From CAZGMJ01 sp964526785 (lineage in GTDB: Bacteria; Planctomycetota; Phycisphaerae; Sedimentisphaerales; Anaerobacaceae): 64,000 bases of DNA. The stretch covers positions 1 through 64,000 of the forward strand of contig CAZGMJ010000018.1 in assembly GCA_964526785.1 (NCBI GenBank), given 5' to 3'. The translations under genes were made by a program, and so were the position numbers. This document shows, piece by piece, positions 57,110-64,000 of this stretch. The number at the start of each line of letters is the position of its first letter. Position 1 is the first letter of the stretch. Under the pieces are notes generated by a model. It made no database searches and was not told the origin of the DNA. It saw nothing but the letters and a program-made list of their open reading frames with translations.

Positions 57110-57988
57110 ATGATGCAGCGAAGAACCAGAAACCAATTGCCACTTTGGCCGGCCGGGTGTTTGTGGATCATTGTGCTGGCGGGTATTGTCTGTTCCGGCG
57201 GCTGCGATGAGGAGGCGGCCGAACCGTACGCACGCGAGCCGGATGAATCGAACTCGATTAGTTCCGTTGATGAGAATTATCCGCAAGACGTCGGAGTAGC
57301 GGAGCGGGAGAATGTGCCGGAAGATGCGAACTGGCCGCCGCCGCGATTCAGCGAGCGCCGGGAGGATCGCGAGGGGATGGTGGACCGAATCCACCGGGCG
57401 TACGATTTCACCGATACCCAGGTGCTGGACGCGATGCGCAACGTACCGCGCCACGAGTTTGTCCCGGAACATTTATCGCGTTCGGCCTATGCGGACAGAC
57501 CCCTGCCCATCGGTCACGATCAGACGATCTCCCAGCCCTATATTGTTGCGCTGATGACGAGCTTGCTGGAGTTGAATCCGGACAAGAAGGTGCTGGAGGT
57601 GGGTACCGGTTCGGGTTACCAGGCGGCGGTGTTGGCGGAACTGACGCCACATGTGTACACGATCGAGATTGTTCCGCCGCTCGGCAGACGGGCGATTCGG
57701 ACGTTCGATGTGCTGGGATACGAGACGATCCGGGCACGCATCGGCGACGGCTATAGGGGCTGGCCCGAAGCGCAGCCGTTCGACGGCATCATTGTGACCT
57801 GTGCCCCGCATTCGATTCCCGAACCGCTTGTAGGGCAGTTGAAGGTTGGCGGACGGATGGTCATTCCGGTGGGCGCGTACGTGCAGGAACTTGTGCTGGT
57901 GACGAAGAACGAGGACGGAAGTCTTGACCGCAGGAGCGTGCTGCCGGTCCGATTTGTTCCCATGACCGGCGAAGCGCAGCGGCGGTGA
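57110..57988 (+). CDS. pcm: Protein-L-isoaspartate O-methyltransferase with N-terminal membrane anchor
   Basis: A 292-residue protein. The C-terminal 200 residues are a PCMT: VLDAMRNVPRHEFVPEHL, LPIGHDQTISQPYIVALMTS, KVLEVGTGSGYQAAVLAELT (SAM motif I), PFDGIIVTCAPHSIPEPLVG and LKVGGRMVIPVG. It repairs damaged Asp/Asn residues. Before it lies an N-terminal hydrophobic segment (CLWIIVLAGIVCSGGCDEEA) and an acidic linker, giving an anchored or lipoprotein-like, exported enzyme, unlike the usual cytosolic Pcm. SAM supply outside the membrane is unexplained. The start at 57110 has GGAGG six bases upstream. Confidence 0.9.
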   Translation: MMQRRTRNQLPLWPAGCLWIIVLAGIVCSGGCDEEAAEPYAREPDESNSISSVDENYPQDVGVAERENVPEDANWPPPRFSERREDREGMVDRIHRAYDFTDTQVLDAMRNVPRHEFVPEHLSRSAYADRPLPIGHDQTISQPYIVALMTSLLELNPDKKVLEVGTGSGYQAAVLAELTPHVYTIEIVPPLGRRAIRTFDVLGYETIRARIGDGYRGWPEAQPFDGIIVTCAPHSIPEPLVGQLKVGGRMVIPVGAYVQELVLVTKNEDGSLDRRSVLPVRFVPMTGEAQRR

Positions 57989-58067
57989 GCGGTTCGGGAC
58001 CATGCAGTCCTCAGGTGACGGCTGGCCCGGCGGATTGATCGGAAGCGTTGTAGATGGAGACATTGAT

Positions 58068-58361
58068 ATGACGAATGGGGCAGCAGCAGGGGGCGCAGCG
58101 GCCGCAGCCGCGGCTGCGGCCGTCAATGCGGTCAAGGCAATCGGGCCGGTAGTACTGGTCGAGCGCGGGGAGTTTCTTGCGATTCTCCGAAAGACGGACA
58201 GGCCGCTGGTGGTCCACTCGCCGAGCGGCTTTCTGACCAAGTACAAGTATTTGACAAACTATCGCGGCCTGTACTTTGCGTGCAAATCGAAGGAATCATT
58301 GATGCTGCCGGCTTCGGCGGAAATTGTCAGCGCGCGCAAGATTTCACTGCCCGATCTGTAA
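58068..58361 (+). CDS. Small conserved protein of unknown function with Ala-rich N-terminus
   Basis: A 97-residue protein. The N-terminal part is a Gly/Ala run (GAAAGGAAAAAAAAA), followed by a compact domain: LVERGEFLAILRKTDRPLVV, TKYKYLTNYRGLYFACKSKE and IVSARKISLPDL. I recall related short proteins in planctomycetes without a known role. GGAGA lies seven bases before the ATG at 58068. It follows the anchored Pcm gene after 79 bases on the same strand and may be co-transcribed. There is no signal peptide or clear membrane segment beyond the Ala run. Confidence 0.6.
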   Translation: MTNGAAAGGAAAAAAAAAVNAVKAIGPVVLVERGEFLAILRKTDRPLVVHSPSGFLTKYKYLTNYRGLYFACKSKESLMLPASAEIVSARKISLPDL

Positions 58362-58461
58362 GGCTCCCGCGGTCCCGAACGGACCTGAAGAGCAGTAGTC
58401 CATCCCATCATAGCGAACATAGCGAATGTGACACTAGCGGGCGGCGCTGTCGACCGCGGCC

Positions 58462-58839
58462 TCAAGCCTCGTTCGTCTCCTGCGATTGCTTCGCGCTGCC
58501 GCGGCATTCGAGCAAGTCCCCCGCCGCTGATATGGCCAGAATCAACACGACGCCGAGCGCGGCATACCAACTCGGACTGAAAATCAGCAGGCCGAGCAGG
58601 ATCAGCATGGCGTATTTGCCCATATCCTGCCACCGAAGCGACGCGGCGCCGGCGTCAAGCAGCATGATCACGGCCGCTACAATGGTGGTGATTCCTACGA
58701 GCGAGGTAATCCATCCGAATGCCGTCTGTACGAAGGTCCCGGTCTTGGGTTCGGATATGCAGAATGCAGTGAAGATAATCATGACGACTATGAGAATAGC
58801 CAGGGTGATTATCCAGCAGCCGGTGCAATTCTTCTTCAT
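58462..58839 (-). CDS. Small four-helix membrane protein
   Basis: A 125-residue protein with hydrophobic segments at about 9-28 (IITLAILIVVMIIFTAFCIS), 40-60 (FGWITSLVGITTIVAAVIML) and 75-110 (YAMLILLGLLIFSPSWYAAL, then VVLILAISAAG, which may form two helices). Short polar ends complete it. No family recognised. The start at 58839 has GGAG nine bases upstream. It is convergent with the 58068 gene. Confidence 0.6.
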   Translation of the reverse strand: MKKNCTGCWIITLAILIVVMIIFTAFCISEPKTGTFVQTAFGWITSLVGITTIVAAVIMLLDAGAASLRWQDMGKYAMLILLGLLIFSPSWYAALGVVLILAISAAGDLLECRGSAKQSQETNEA

Positions 58840-58997
58840 GTCTGTCTCTCCAATCACTCATCCAGTCCAGTTAATACGATGCCTGTTCAACGAAAAGCAT
58901 ATCACGGTGTCTGCGGATGGCAAGTGTATTATTGTACGTGCAGAACTGCCGTATTGGTGATTGATCCGTGGATATCCGGCGATGATGACGCCGACAG

Positions 58998-60038
58998 CTA
59001 CGGCTGCCATGTTATCTTCAGATGGTGCGTTTCGAACAATCGGCGTAATTCGGTGTCGCTCAGTTGATATCGGCGTCCTCCTTCGGATTGGAGCGTCAGG
59101 CTCTGAACCAATCGCGGGGCGAAGTCGAGGTGAAGATGTCCGTTGACGTCGCTCCTGGCGATTGTGCCGCAGTTGGCCCCGCACTCGGCGGTTCGCAGGC
59201 AGTGCCTTAGATGCAGGTCCGTGAGCGGTTCGCCGTCGCCGTTTCGCACGCGCAGAGTGAACGTCTCGGCCCGAAGGTTCCAGGTCTTCTTGATAGTCAG
59301 ATCCTGCTGAACCGTGGTGCGCAATCCGAAATGCATATCCATCATCTGCCCGGCCGGACCCAAATCGCCGGGCTCGTAGAAACGGGTATCGAGGTACAGT
59401 GGGACCAGCGGAGCCATCACTTCAATTTGTCCGAGGGCATCGGTTTCAAATGTGCCCAGGGGCAAACCTGTGTGCGCGCCGCAATGATTCTCGTCGTATA
59501 GGTATATTGAGACCGGTATGCGGATGCCCGCCACAGGGTTGCCATTCTCGTCCAGCATCACCAGTCGGCGGCAATGCTGTTCAGGCAGAACGACGGTTCG
59601 CCTGCCTGCGGGGCCCCAGGCAACTGCTGCGAGGCTTTCGATGGCAGGGATAAACCGTTCGAGGATCTGCTCGGCAGGTATATCGGCGGTTCTGTACCAG
59701 CGGCGGTTGGGCAGTTCGAGGACGACAACGTAAGCGGTGGTGTTCGGGTGCGGACGAATCTCGTTTTCGATTCTGTCGGCGGAGAGCCGGATTAGGGCAC
59801 GGCCGTCCTCGATCCCGGCCAGCCGGAATCTCTCCAGCCCGTACCATGAATAGTGATACAGCCACACCGTTCCCGTCTTGACCGTGCGCACAGGTTGACC
59901 GACCGCAAGATGATATGTCACATCCACGCGAGGAGCCGGGCTCAATTGCGAGCAGAGGTACGTACCCCAGAATACGGCACCAGCCATACGGCGGATACAC
60001 CCGCTACCGGCCAATATCGCAAAGAGCGTTGGTCCCAT
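58998..60038 (-). CDS. Unknown secreted protein with Ig-like/carboxypeptidase-regulatory-like C-terminal region
   Basis: A 346-residue protein. The N-terminus (TLFAILAGSGCIRRMAGAVF) is hydrophobic, suggesting export. The middle (YHYSWYGLERFRLAGIEDGR, YVVVLELPNRRWYRTADIPA) is beta-rich. The last half contains MLDENGNPVAGIRIPVSIYL and TLRVRNGDGEPLTDLHLRHC, short stretches like carboxypeptidase-regulatory or CNA-B-type beta sandwiches. No catalytic motif was seen. AAAGGA lies nine bases before the ATG at 60038. It follows the coiled-coil gene at 60106 on the same strand and may be its operon partner. Not assigned to a family. Confidence 0.55.
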   Translation of the reverse strand: MGPTLFAILAGSGCIRRMAGAVFWGTYLCSQLSPAPRVDVTYHLAVGQPVRTVKTGTVWLYHYSWYGLERFRLAGIEDGRALIRLSADRIENEIRPHPNTTAYVVVLELPNRRWYRTADIPAEQILERFIPAIESLAAVAWGPAGRRTVVLPEQHCRRLVMLDENGNPVAGIRIPVSIYLYDENHCGAHTGLPLGTFETDALGQIEVMAPLVPLYLDTRFYEPGDLGPAGQMMDMHFGLRTTVQQDLTIKKTWNLRAETFTLRVRNGDGEPLTDLHLRHCLRTAECGANCGTIARSDVNGHLHLDFAPRLVQSLTLQSEGGRRYQLSDTELRRLFETHHLKITWQP

Positions 60039-60105
60039 CTGATCCGATCCTTTACCAGGCGATTAACCACCCCCAGCGGACTCATCCTGCATCATGTCTT
60101 TCGGT

Positions 60106-61278
60106 TCAGTCGATTACCTGCAACTGCTCGACCACAGTAAGGCTTTCGCCACCGAGGTGGAATGCTTCGACGAGGACCCGCCGGCCGGTCTCTACCTCGC
60201 GCAGCACGCGCAGGAATCGCTCGGCGGCATCGCCCTCGGCGGGAATCTGTATAACCAGTCGTCTGCCGACAGCCGCTTGCGAATTCTCGGCCTTGCTGGC
60301 ATCCCAGACCTGGCGGACGCCGTCGAGTTGCAGCACGAATCCGCGATCCATCTTGCGCAGGATCTTACCGGTCAGCACGCCTTTGAATCCGGCCAGACTG
60401 TCAGGCAATGCAATACGCCTCTGCCACTCGGCTTCCGCCCTGCGTGGACGCCCTTCGCGGGCCTCCTGCGCTTCGCCCTCTCGTCGGCGGTCACCCCTGT
60501 CCCGCTGCCACTCTGCCTCAGGACTGGGCCGGCGCCCTTTGCGTGCTTCAGGCGAGCTGTCTTCCCGCATGCGATCACCTTCGCGCCGGCCAAGCATTCC
60601 GCGCAGCCTCTGGTTTTCCCGGCGCAACTGCTGCATTTCCATTTCCATGCGCTCTACGCGGACCGAAAGCATTCGCAGTTGTCGCATGATGTCATACAGG
60701 CCGGCGGCTATGCCCTCGCGGAGTTCGGCGCCTTCCCATGGACGTTCGTATTCATGCCGGTCGCGCTGCCACTGAGCCCCCGGACTGCGACGACGACCCT
60801 CCCGGGTTTCGGCTGACTCAGCTTCGCGACGTTCGGTAGCCTCGCGCCGGCGTTCGGTACCGCGGCGGATTCGCTCTTCTTGTGGTTGTTCGCTGTCTCC
60901 TTCGAGATGCAATGCTATTGCGTGGGCCTCGGCCCGCTCGCCATCACCTTCACGCCGCCATTTTGCCTCCAACCCGCGCAACCAGTTGGGTCCATCTTCG
61001 CCTTCGCTGCGGACGTAGCGAACCGTTACGCGCTGGCCTTCGCGCAGTTTTCGCAAAGTGTCGAGTACGTGTTCGGGGCGACGCGGCGTCAGGACGACAA
61101 CATTGTCGTCGCTCTCAAGCGGACGGATCACCATACCTACGTATTCTTGTTCGTCGAGCTGCCATTCGGTCAATTTGATGAACACGCCGCGGAGTTCGTA
61201 TTCCTGTCCGAACACGATCCCTGCAAGCAGCAGTATTGTGAGAAGGGCAACCGGTGGGATGATTGTGGTGTGTCGCAT
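60106..61278 (-). CDS. Secreted protein with Arg/Glu-rich coiled-coil and repeats
   Basis: A 390-residue exported protein with a signal peptide (PVALLTILLLAGIVFGQEYE). Residues about 20-100 form a beta-rich domain (RGVFIKLTEWQLDEQEYVGM, VLTPRRPEHVLDTLRKLREG, QRVTVRYVRSEGEDG). The middle is highly charged, with a leucine-heptad coiled coil (QLRMLSVRVERMEMEMQQLR) and repeated RRPSPEAEWQRDR-like units rich in Arg, Glu and Gln. The end folds again (LAGFKGVLTGKILRKMDRGF). AAGGAG lies seven bases before the ATG at 61278. No function known; the repeats suggest a polyelectrolyte or scaffold. Confidence 0.6.
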   Translation of the reverse strand: MRHTTIIPPVALLTILLLAGIVFGQEYELRGVFIKLTEWQLDEQEYVGMVIRPLESDDNVVVLTPRRPEHVLDTLRKLREGQRVTVRYVRSEGEDGPNWLRGLEAKWRREGDGERAEAHAIALHLEGDSEQPQEERIRRGTERRREATERREAESAETREGRRRSPGAQWQRDRHEYERPWEGAELREGIAAGLYDIMRQLRMLSVRVERMEMEMQQLRRENQRLRGMLGRREGDRMREDSSPEARKGRRPSPEAEWQRDRGDRRREGEAQEAREGRPRRAEAEWQRRIALPDSLAGFKGVLTGKILRKMDRGFVLQLDGVRQVWDASKAENSQAAVGRRLVIQIPAEGDAAERFLRVLREVETGRRVLVEAFHLGGESLTVVEQLQVID

Positions 61279-61484
61279 GATCGATCTCCTTTTCTTGAGA
61301 AAGTACATTTGCCACAGACTACGGGTATGTTAACAGTACCGCTCGCCGAGTCAACGCAATAGCACATCGTCGGTTCTACATGCGGGCATAATGTTCGGCT
61401 CGCCTTTTTGTTTGTTTTGGATGGCCGCCTGCATAGAATGGATGCAGGATTTCGCCGTTGAATGCAGTTTTTGAAGGAGCCCTA

Positions 61485-62219
61485 ATGGACGGGATTGGCG
61501 ATCAGTTTCAACAGGAAACCAAATACCAGGCGGATCGCATGCCTCAGCGCCGGTTGCGATGGGAGGACCAACCGGCGCTGTACAAGACATATCCGCAAGC
61601 GCCGCGGACGAAACTGCCTGAGTTTGTGCCGCATCGTCCGATGCCGCTCGATCAGGTTTTGCGGGAACGAAAAAGCGTGCGCGAATTTTCGGATAGGCGT
61701 ATCACTCTCGGGCAGTTAGCTTACCTGCTGTGGGGTTCGACGGGGCTGGGGAGGCAGGAAGGTGGATATGCGTTTCGCACGGCTCCCTCGGCCGGAGCCT
61801 TATATCCGATCGAGACGTATCTCGCGCTCCACACCGTGAAGGACGCAGAGGCCGGTTTATACCACTACAACATTCAGGACCATTGTCTGGAGCAGCTCAA
61901 GGTCGGCGATTTCCGAGTCTCTGTCGCCCAGGCGGCTCTCGGTCAGCGGATGTGCGCGGACGCGGCGGCGGTCTTTATCTGGGCGGCTGTTTTCGATCGC
62001 AGCAAGTGGAAGTATGGCCAGCGTGCCTACAGATATATCTACCTGGATGCAGGTCACATAGCGGAGAATCTGGCGTTGGCGGCTACGAGCCTTAAGCTGG
62101 GAAGCTGTGAAATCGGGGCGTTGTTCGACGATCAGGCCAACACGCTGATAGATATCGACGGCGAGCAGGAGAGTACGATCTGCATGGCAGCGGTCGGCGT
62201 GCCGCTGCGGGCATTTTGA
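61485..62219 (+). CDS. SagB/ThcOx-family nitroreductase-like oxidoreductase
   Basis: A 244-residue FMN-dependent enzyme of the SagB type, the group that oxidises thiazolines and oxazolines in peptide biosynthesis and also includes stand-alone oxidoreductases. Visible blocks: LDQVLRERKSVREFSDRRIT (FMN phosphate binding), LGQLAYLLWGSTGL, RTAPSAGALYPIETYLALHT and YIYLDAGHIAENLALAATSL, then STICMAAVGVPL at the end. AAGGAG lies five bases before the ATG. No precursor peptide or cyclodehydratase gene is adjacent, so a peptide-modification role is unproven. It is followed 13 bases later by the DUF4186 gene, likely the same operon. Confidence 0.87.
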   Translation: MDGIGDQFQQETKYQADRMPQRRLRWEDQPALYKTYPQAPRTKLPEFVPHRPMPLDQVLRERKSVREFSDRRITLGQLAYLLWGSTGLGRQEGGYAFRTAPSAGALYPIETYLALHTVKDAEAGLYHYNIQDHCLEQLKVGDFRVSVAQAALGQRMCADAAAVFIWAAVFDRSKWKYGQRAYRYIYLDAGHIAENLALAATSLKLGSCEIGALFDDQANTLIDIDGEQESTICMAAVGVPLRAF

Positions 62220-62232
62220 AGCCGGTGGAATC

Positions 62233-62586
62233 GTGCATGATCTGGAGGAAATCTTTACTGCGTTAGGCCGCTCGAAGTTCCGCAGTCGATTTCGACTTGG
62301 GACAAGGGAAGCAGCCTACCTGGAGCGAAAGGGGCTGCCGACGATTCTCATGCATGCGCGGGACTTCGTCGAACAGCGTCTGGCCGATGCCCAACCCATC
62401 AACGATGGACGACAGACGCCGATGCGGAATCATCCTGTGTTCATTGCCCAGCATGCGACGGCGACCTGTTGCCGCGGATGTCTGCAGAAATGGCACGGAA
62501 TTGCGAAAGGCCGGGAGTTGACCGAAGAGCAGATCGATTATGTGATCGCAGTGATTGAGAGGTGGCTGCACATGCACATGGGATAG
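62233..62586 (+). CDS. DUF4186 family protein
   Basis: A 117-residue cytoplasmic protein matching DUF4186: LGRSKFRSRFRLGTREAAYL, LPTILMHARDFVEQRL, QPINDGRQTPMRNHPVFIAQ and HATATCCRGCLQKWHGIAKG. The conserved His residues and the CCRGC Cys cluster suggest metal binding. Function is unknown. It starts with GTG at 62233, GGTGG upstream, 13 bases after the SagB-type gene, so the two are probably one transcript. Length is normal for the family. Confidence 0.9.
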   Translation: MHDLEEIFTALGRSKFRSRFRLGTREAAYLERKGLPTILMHARDFVEQRLADAQPINDGRQTPMRNHPVFIAQHATATCCRGCLQKWHGIAKGRELTEEQIDYVIAVIERWLHMHMG

Positions 62587-62728
62587 GTCGGTAATTGGAG
62601 CCGGTCGGGTGAGCGGGTCCGAAAAAGTTTTGCATGGATGCCGGCGGCGCATATACTGAGCGTAGCGGCAATATATACTGGACTACGCGTTGCCGGCTGT
62701 TATCACAGACAATGGATTGGGATACGTT

Positions 62729-63721
62729 ATGGACGAGGTACGGAAACCGAGAGTGGCCGTCATCGGCGGCACATATATTGACCTGGTCGTACGCTGCGCT
62801 CACATCCCGCGTGCGGGCGAGGCTGTCGCGGGTTCGGCGCTGTCGTATTCGACTTCCGGGCCCGGCCCGAATCAAGCAGTCCAGGCGGCGTTGTGCGGTT
62901 GCGATGTGTATTTGATAAGCAAAGTGGGGGAAGATCCGTGCGCGGAAGTCGCCCGGCAGGCTCTGGCTGAATATGAGGTGAACACGCAATATATGTGTGT
63001 GGCATCGGCCAAGAATACCGGCACGGTGGTTACAATGGTCAATGCTGAGGGGGAAAACGGCGCCTGCCACTATCTCGGAGCGAATGCATCGTTAACGCCG
63101 GAAGATATCGAAGCGGCCGAAGAAGTTATTTCCGAGGCCGATGTCTGTCTCATTCACGGCAAACTGCCGCAGGAGGCGATTGTCGATGCCGTGCGACTGG
63201 CGAAAGTGCATGGCACTAAGGTGGTGCTCAATCCGGCCCGGCCCCTGGCAGCTCCGGCAGACGGCGGCGGACAGTGCAGCGAACCGCCCGCGGAGTTTTT
63301 CACGGCTGATGTTGTGGTGCCGAATCTCTATGAGGCTGCGGAAATAACGGACACTTCTGCGGCTATCAATATTCGAACGGCAAAGATGATGGGTTCCGAT
63401 CTGGTCGCGCGCGGTGTCAAATATGCGGTCATTACAATGGGAGGGCGCGGGTGCATTGTAGTGGACCGGAAGGGAGCCGATCACATACCGGCCTTTGATG
63501 TCGAACTCGTTGACGATGCCGGCAAGGGCGATGCATTCGCCGGAGCGCTGGCGGCTTCGTGTGCGGTGGGAGATGAAGTGCGCCGGGCGGTGGAGTTCGC
63601 ATCGGCGGCCGGGGCGCTGGCCTGTACGAAGTTCGGTGCGATGGAGGCGATGAGCAACAGAGCGGAGATTATTGAGTTGCTGCAACGCCAGGACACCGAC
63701 TGGCTCGATACGGGCCAGTGA
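62729..63721 (+). CDS. PfkB-family sugar kinase (ribokinase-like)
   Basis: A 330-residue carbohydrate kinase. The N-terminus RVAVIGGTYIDLVVRCAHIP carries the substrate-binding glycine turn, SGPGPNQAVQAALCGCDVYL is the first PfkB signature region, and VLNPARPLAAP and VVPNLYEAAEI are usual. The catalytic region reads VELVDDAGKGDAFAGALAAS: the base Asp is present, but the family's GAGD anion hole is GKGD here, with Lys replacing Ala. This is a departure from the signature and could change activity. ATP would be the donor; ribose or a ketose is the likely acceptor. The ATG at 62729 is chosen over upstream starts for fit to the family N-terminus. Confidence 0.85.
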   Translation: MDEVRKPRVAVIGGTYIDLVVRCAHIPRAGEAVAGSALSYSTSGPGPNQAVQAALCGCDVYLISKVGEDPCAEVARQALAEYEVNTQYMCVASAKNTGTVVTMVNAEGENGACHYLGANASLTPEDIEAAEEVISEADVCLIHGKLPQEAIVDAVRLAKVHGTKVVLNPARPLAAPADGGGQCSEPPAEFFTADVVVPNLYEAAEITDTSAAINIRTAKMMGSDLVARGVKYAVITMGGRGCIVVDRKGADHIPAFDVELVDDAGKGDAFAGALAASCAVGDEVRRAVEFASAAGALACTKFGAMEAMSNRAEIIELLQRQDTDWLDTGQ

Positions 63722-63973
63722 GAAGATGGGTGATCTCCGAGTGGGTCTGACTTCCGTATTGTCGTGCTTCTGATTCGCGTCTTTATCTCACTCTCTTGCA
63801 CTTGTCAATACTCGCATGTGTCGGATAGATAGTGCAGAAAATACCAAATCCGCAAAATTTCTTCTGCTCGCCGACCCCGCTTTTTGGCCTGAAAACAGGG
63901 TTGCTCCTTATTACTGTGACATACGTCTGTCACCCTAAATGCGGCCGACGCGATTTTCTTCCGTTTTCCTAAC
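63722..63973. other. Intergenic region with a small hairpin
   Basis: About 250 bases after the kinase gene. GTGACA (63916-63921) and TGTCAC (63928-63933) form a 6-bp hairpin. No gene was recognised. Confidence 0.35.
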
Positions 63974-64000
63974 TTGACACATTGTAGATATATGGTAGCG
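63974..64000 (+). promoter_or_regulatory. Probable promoter at the window end
   Basis: TTGACA at 63974-63979 and TAGCG beginning at 63996 (cut by the window edge), 16-base spacer. The -10 resembles the TAGCAT box at 35982. It would drive a gene beyond the window. Confidence 0.4.

Noticed and set aside
1..64000. CRISPR arrays and rRNA genes
   Set aside because: No regularly spaced repeats or rRNA-like conserved stretches were seen on either strand.

Overview
The window looks like a chromosomal segment of a planctomycete of the Phycisphaerae/Sedimentisphaerae type. This is inferred from the gene content: six proteins with PEP-CTERM sorting tails, a sulfatase, an H-X9-DG pseudopilin-like domain, a dockerin-tailed beta-helix protein, Tat-exported Gfo/Idh/MocA and alpha/alpha-barrel proteins, and many secreted glycosidase-like enzymes. 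No rRNA, tRNA or CRISPR array was found.

Layout. 1-0.4 kb: 5' end of an IS1380-type transposase gene, cut by the window edge. 0.5-5.5 kb: an amino-acid permease with a PTS-IIA-like tail, a flavin-type oxidase, the rRNA methyltransferase pair rsmE-rsmI, a GNAT acetyltransferase and a small membrane protein. 5.7-10.3 kb: a tightly overlapping three-gene operon (ATP-grasp ligase fused to an eroded M20 peptidase domain, gamma-glutamyltransferase, N-formylglutamate-amidohydrolase-like protein). 10.8-18.1 kb: mostly minus-strand secreted enzymes (sialidase, exported O-methyltransferase, esterase, GH-A-like glycosidase, nucleoside hydrolase), interrupted by a phage-like HTH gene and a serine-protease fragment. 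18.3-20.2 kb: a DUF1593 gene between two homologous RAYT transposase fragments. 20.5-30 kb: nitrilase-like protein, oxidoreductase, FG-GAP protein, pseudopilin-peroxiredoxin fusion, PEP-CTERM protein, sulfatase, ankyrin protein. 30.6-37.3 kb: a glycosidase-phosphodiesterase fusion, a SUMF1-domain protein, a Wzz-like polysaccharide co-polymerase and a HAF-repeat PEP-CTERM protein.

37.5-41.6 kb is the main accessory region: a six-gene minus-strand operon encoding a double-HTH protein, a soluble ABC ATPase, a GNAT protein, a ParB-like protein and two phage-replication-like proteins. The ATPase-GNAT pair looks like a split form of the COG2401 ATPase/acetyltransferase fusion. The module reads as an integrated phage or plasmid-like replication/partition unit.

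42.3-52.1 kb: PEP-CTERM genes, a PilX-like gene, very small membrane proteins, a large beta-helix/dockerin protein, a repeat-containing unknown protein and a CBS protein. Three genes here share a promoter architecture with the same spacer element. 52.4 kb: a promoter-structured RNA-terminator unit. 52.8-63.7 kb: a methyltransferase, RDD protein, GH5 glycosidase plus Tat-exported alpha/alpha-barrel enzyme, membrane-anchored Pcm, several small conserved unknowns, SagB-type oxidoreductase, DUF4186 and a PfkB kinase.

Besides the proteins, the window holds two similar small-RNA candidates (10.7 and 30.3 kb). Their hairpin loops are CU-rich and complementary to Shine-Dalgarno sequences. Start codons were chosen mainly on visible ribosome-binding sites; family assignments are from motif recognition, not from searches.
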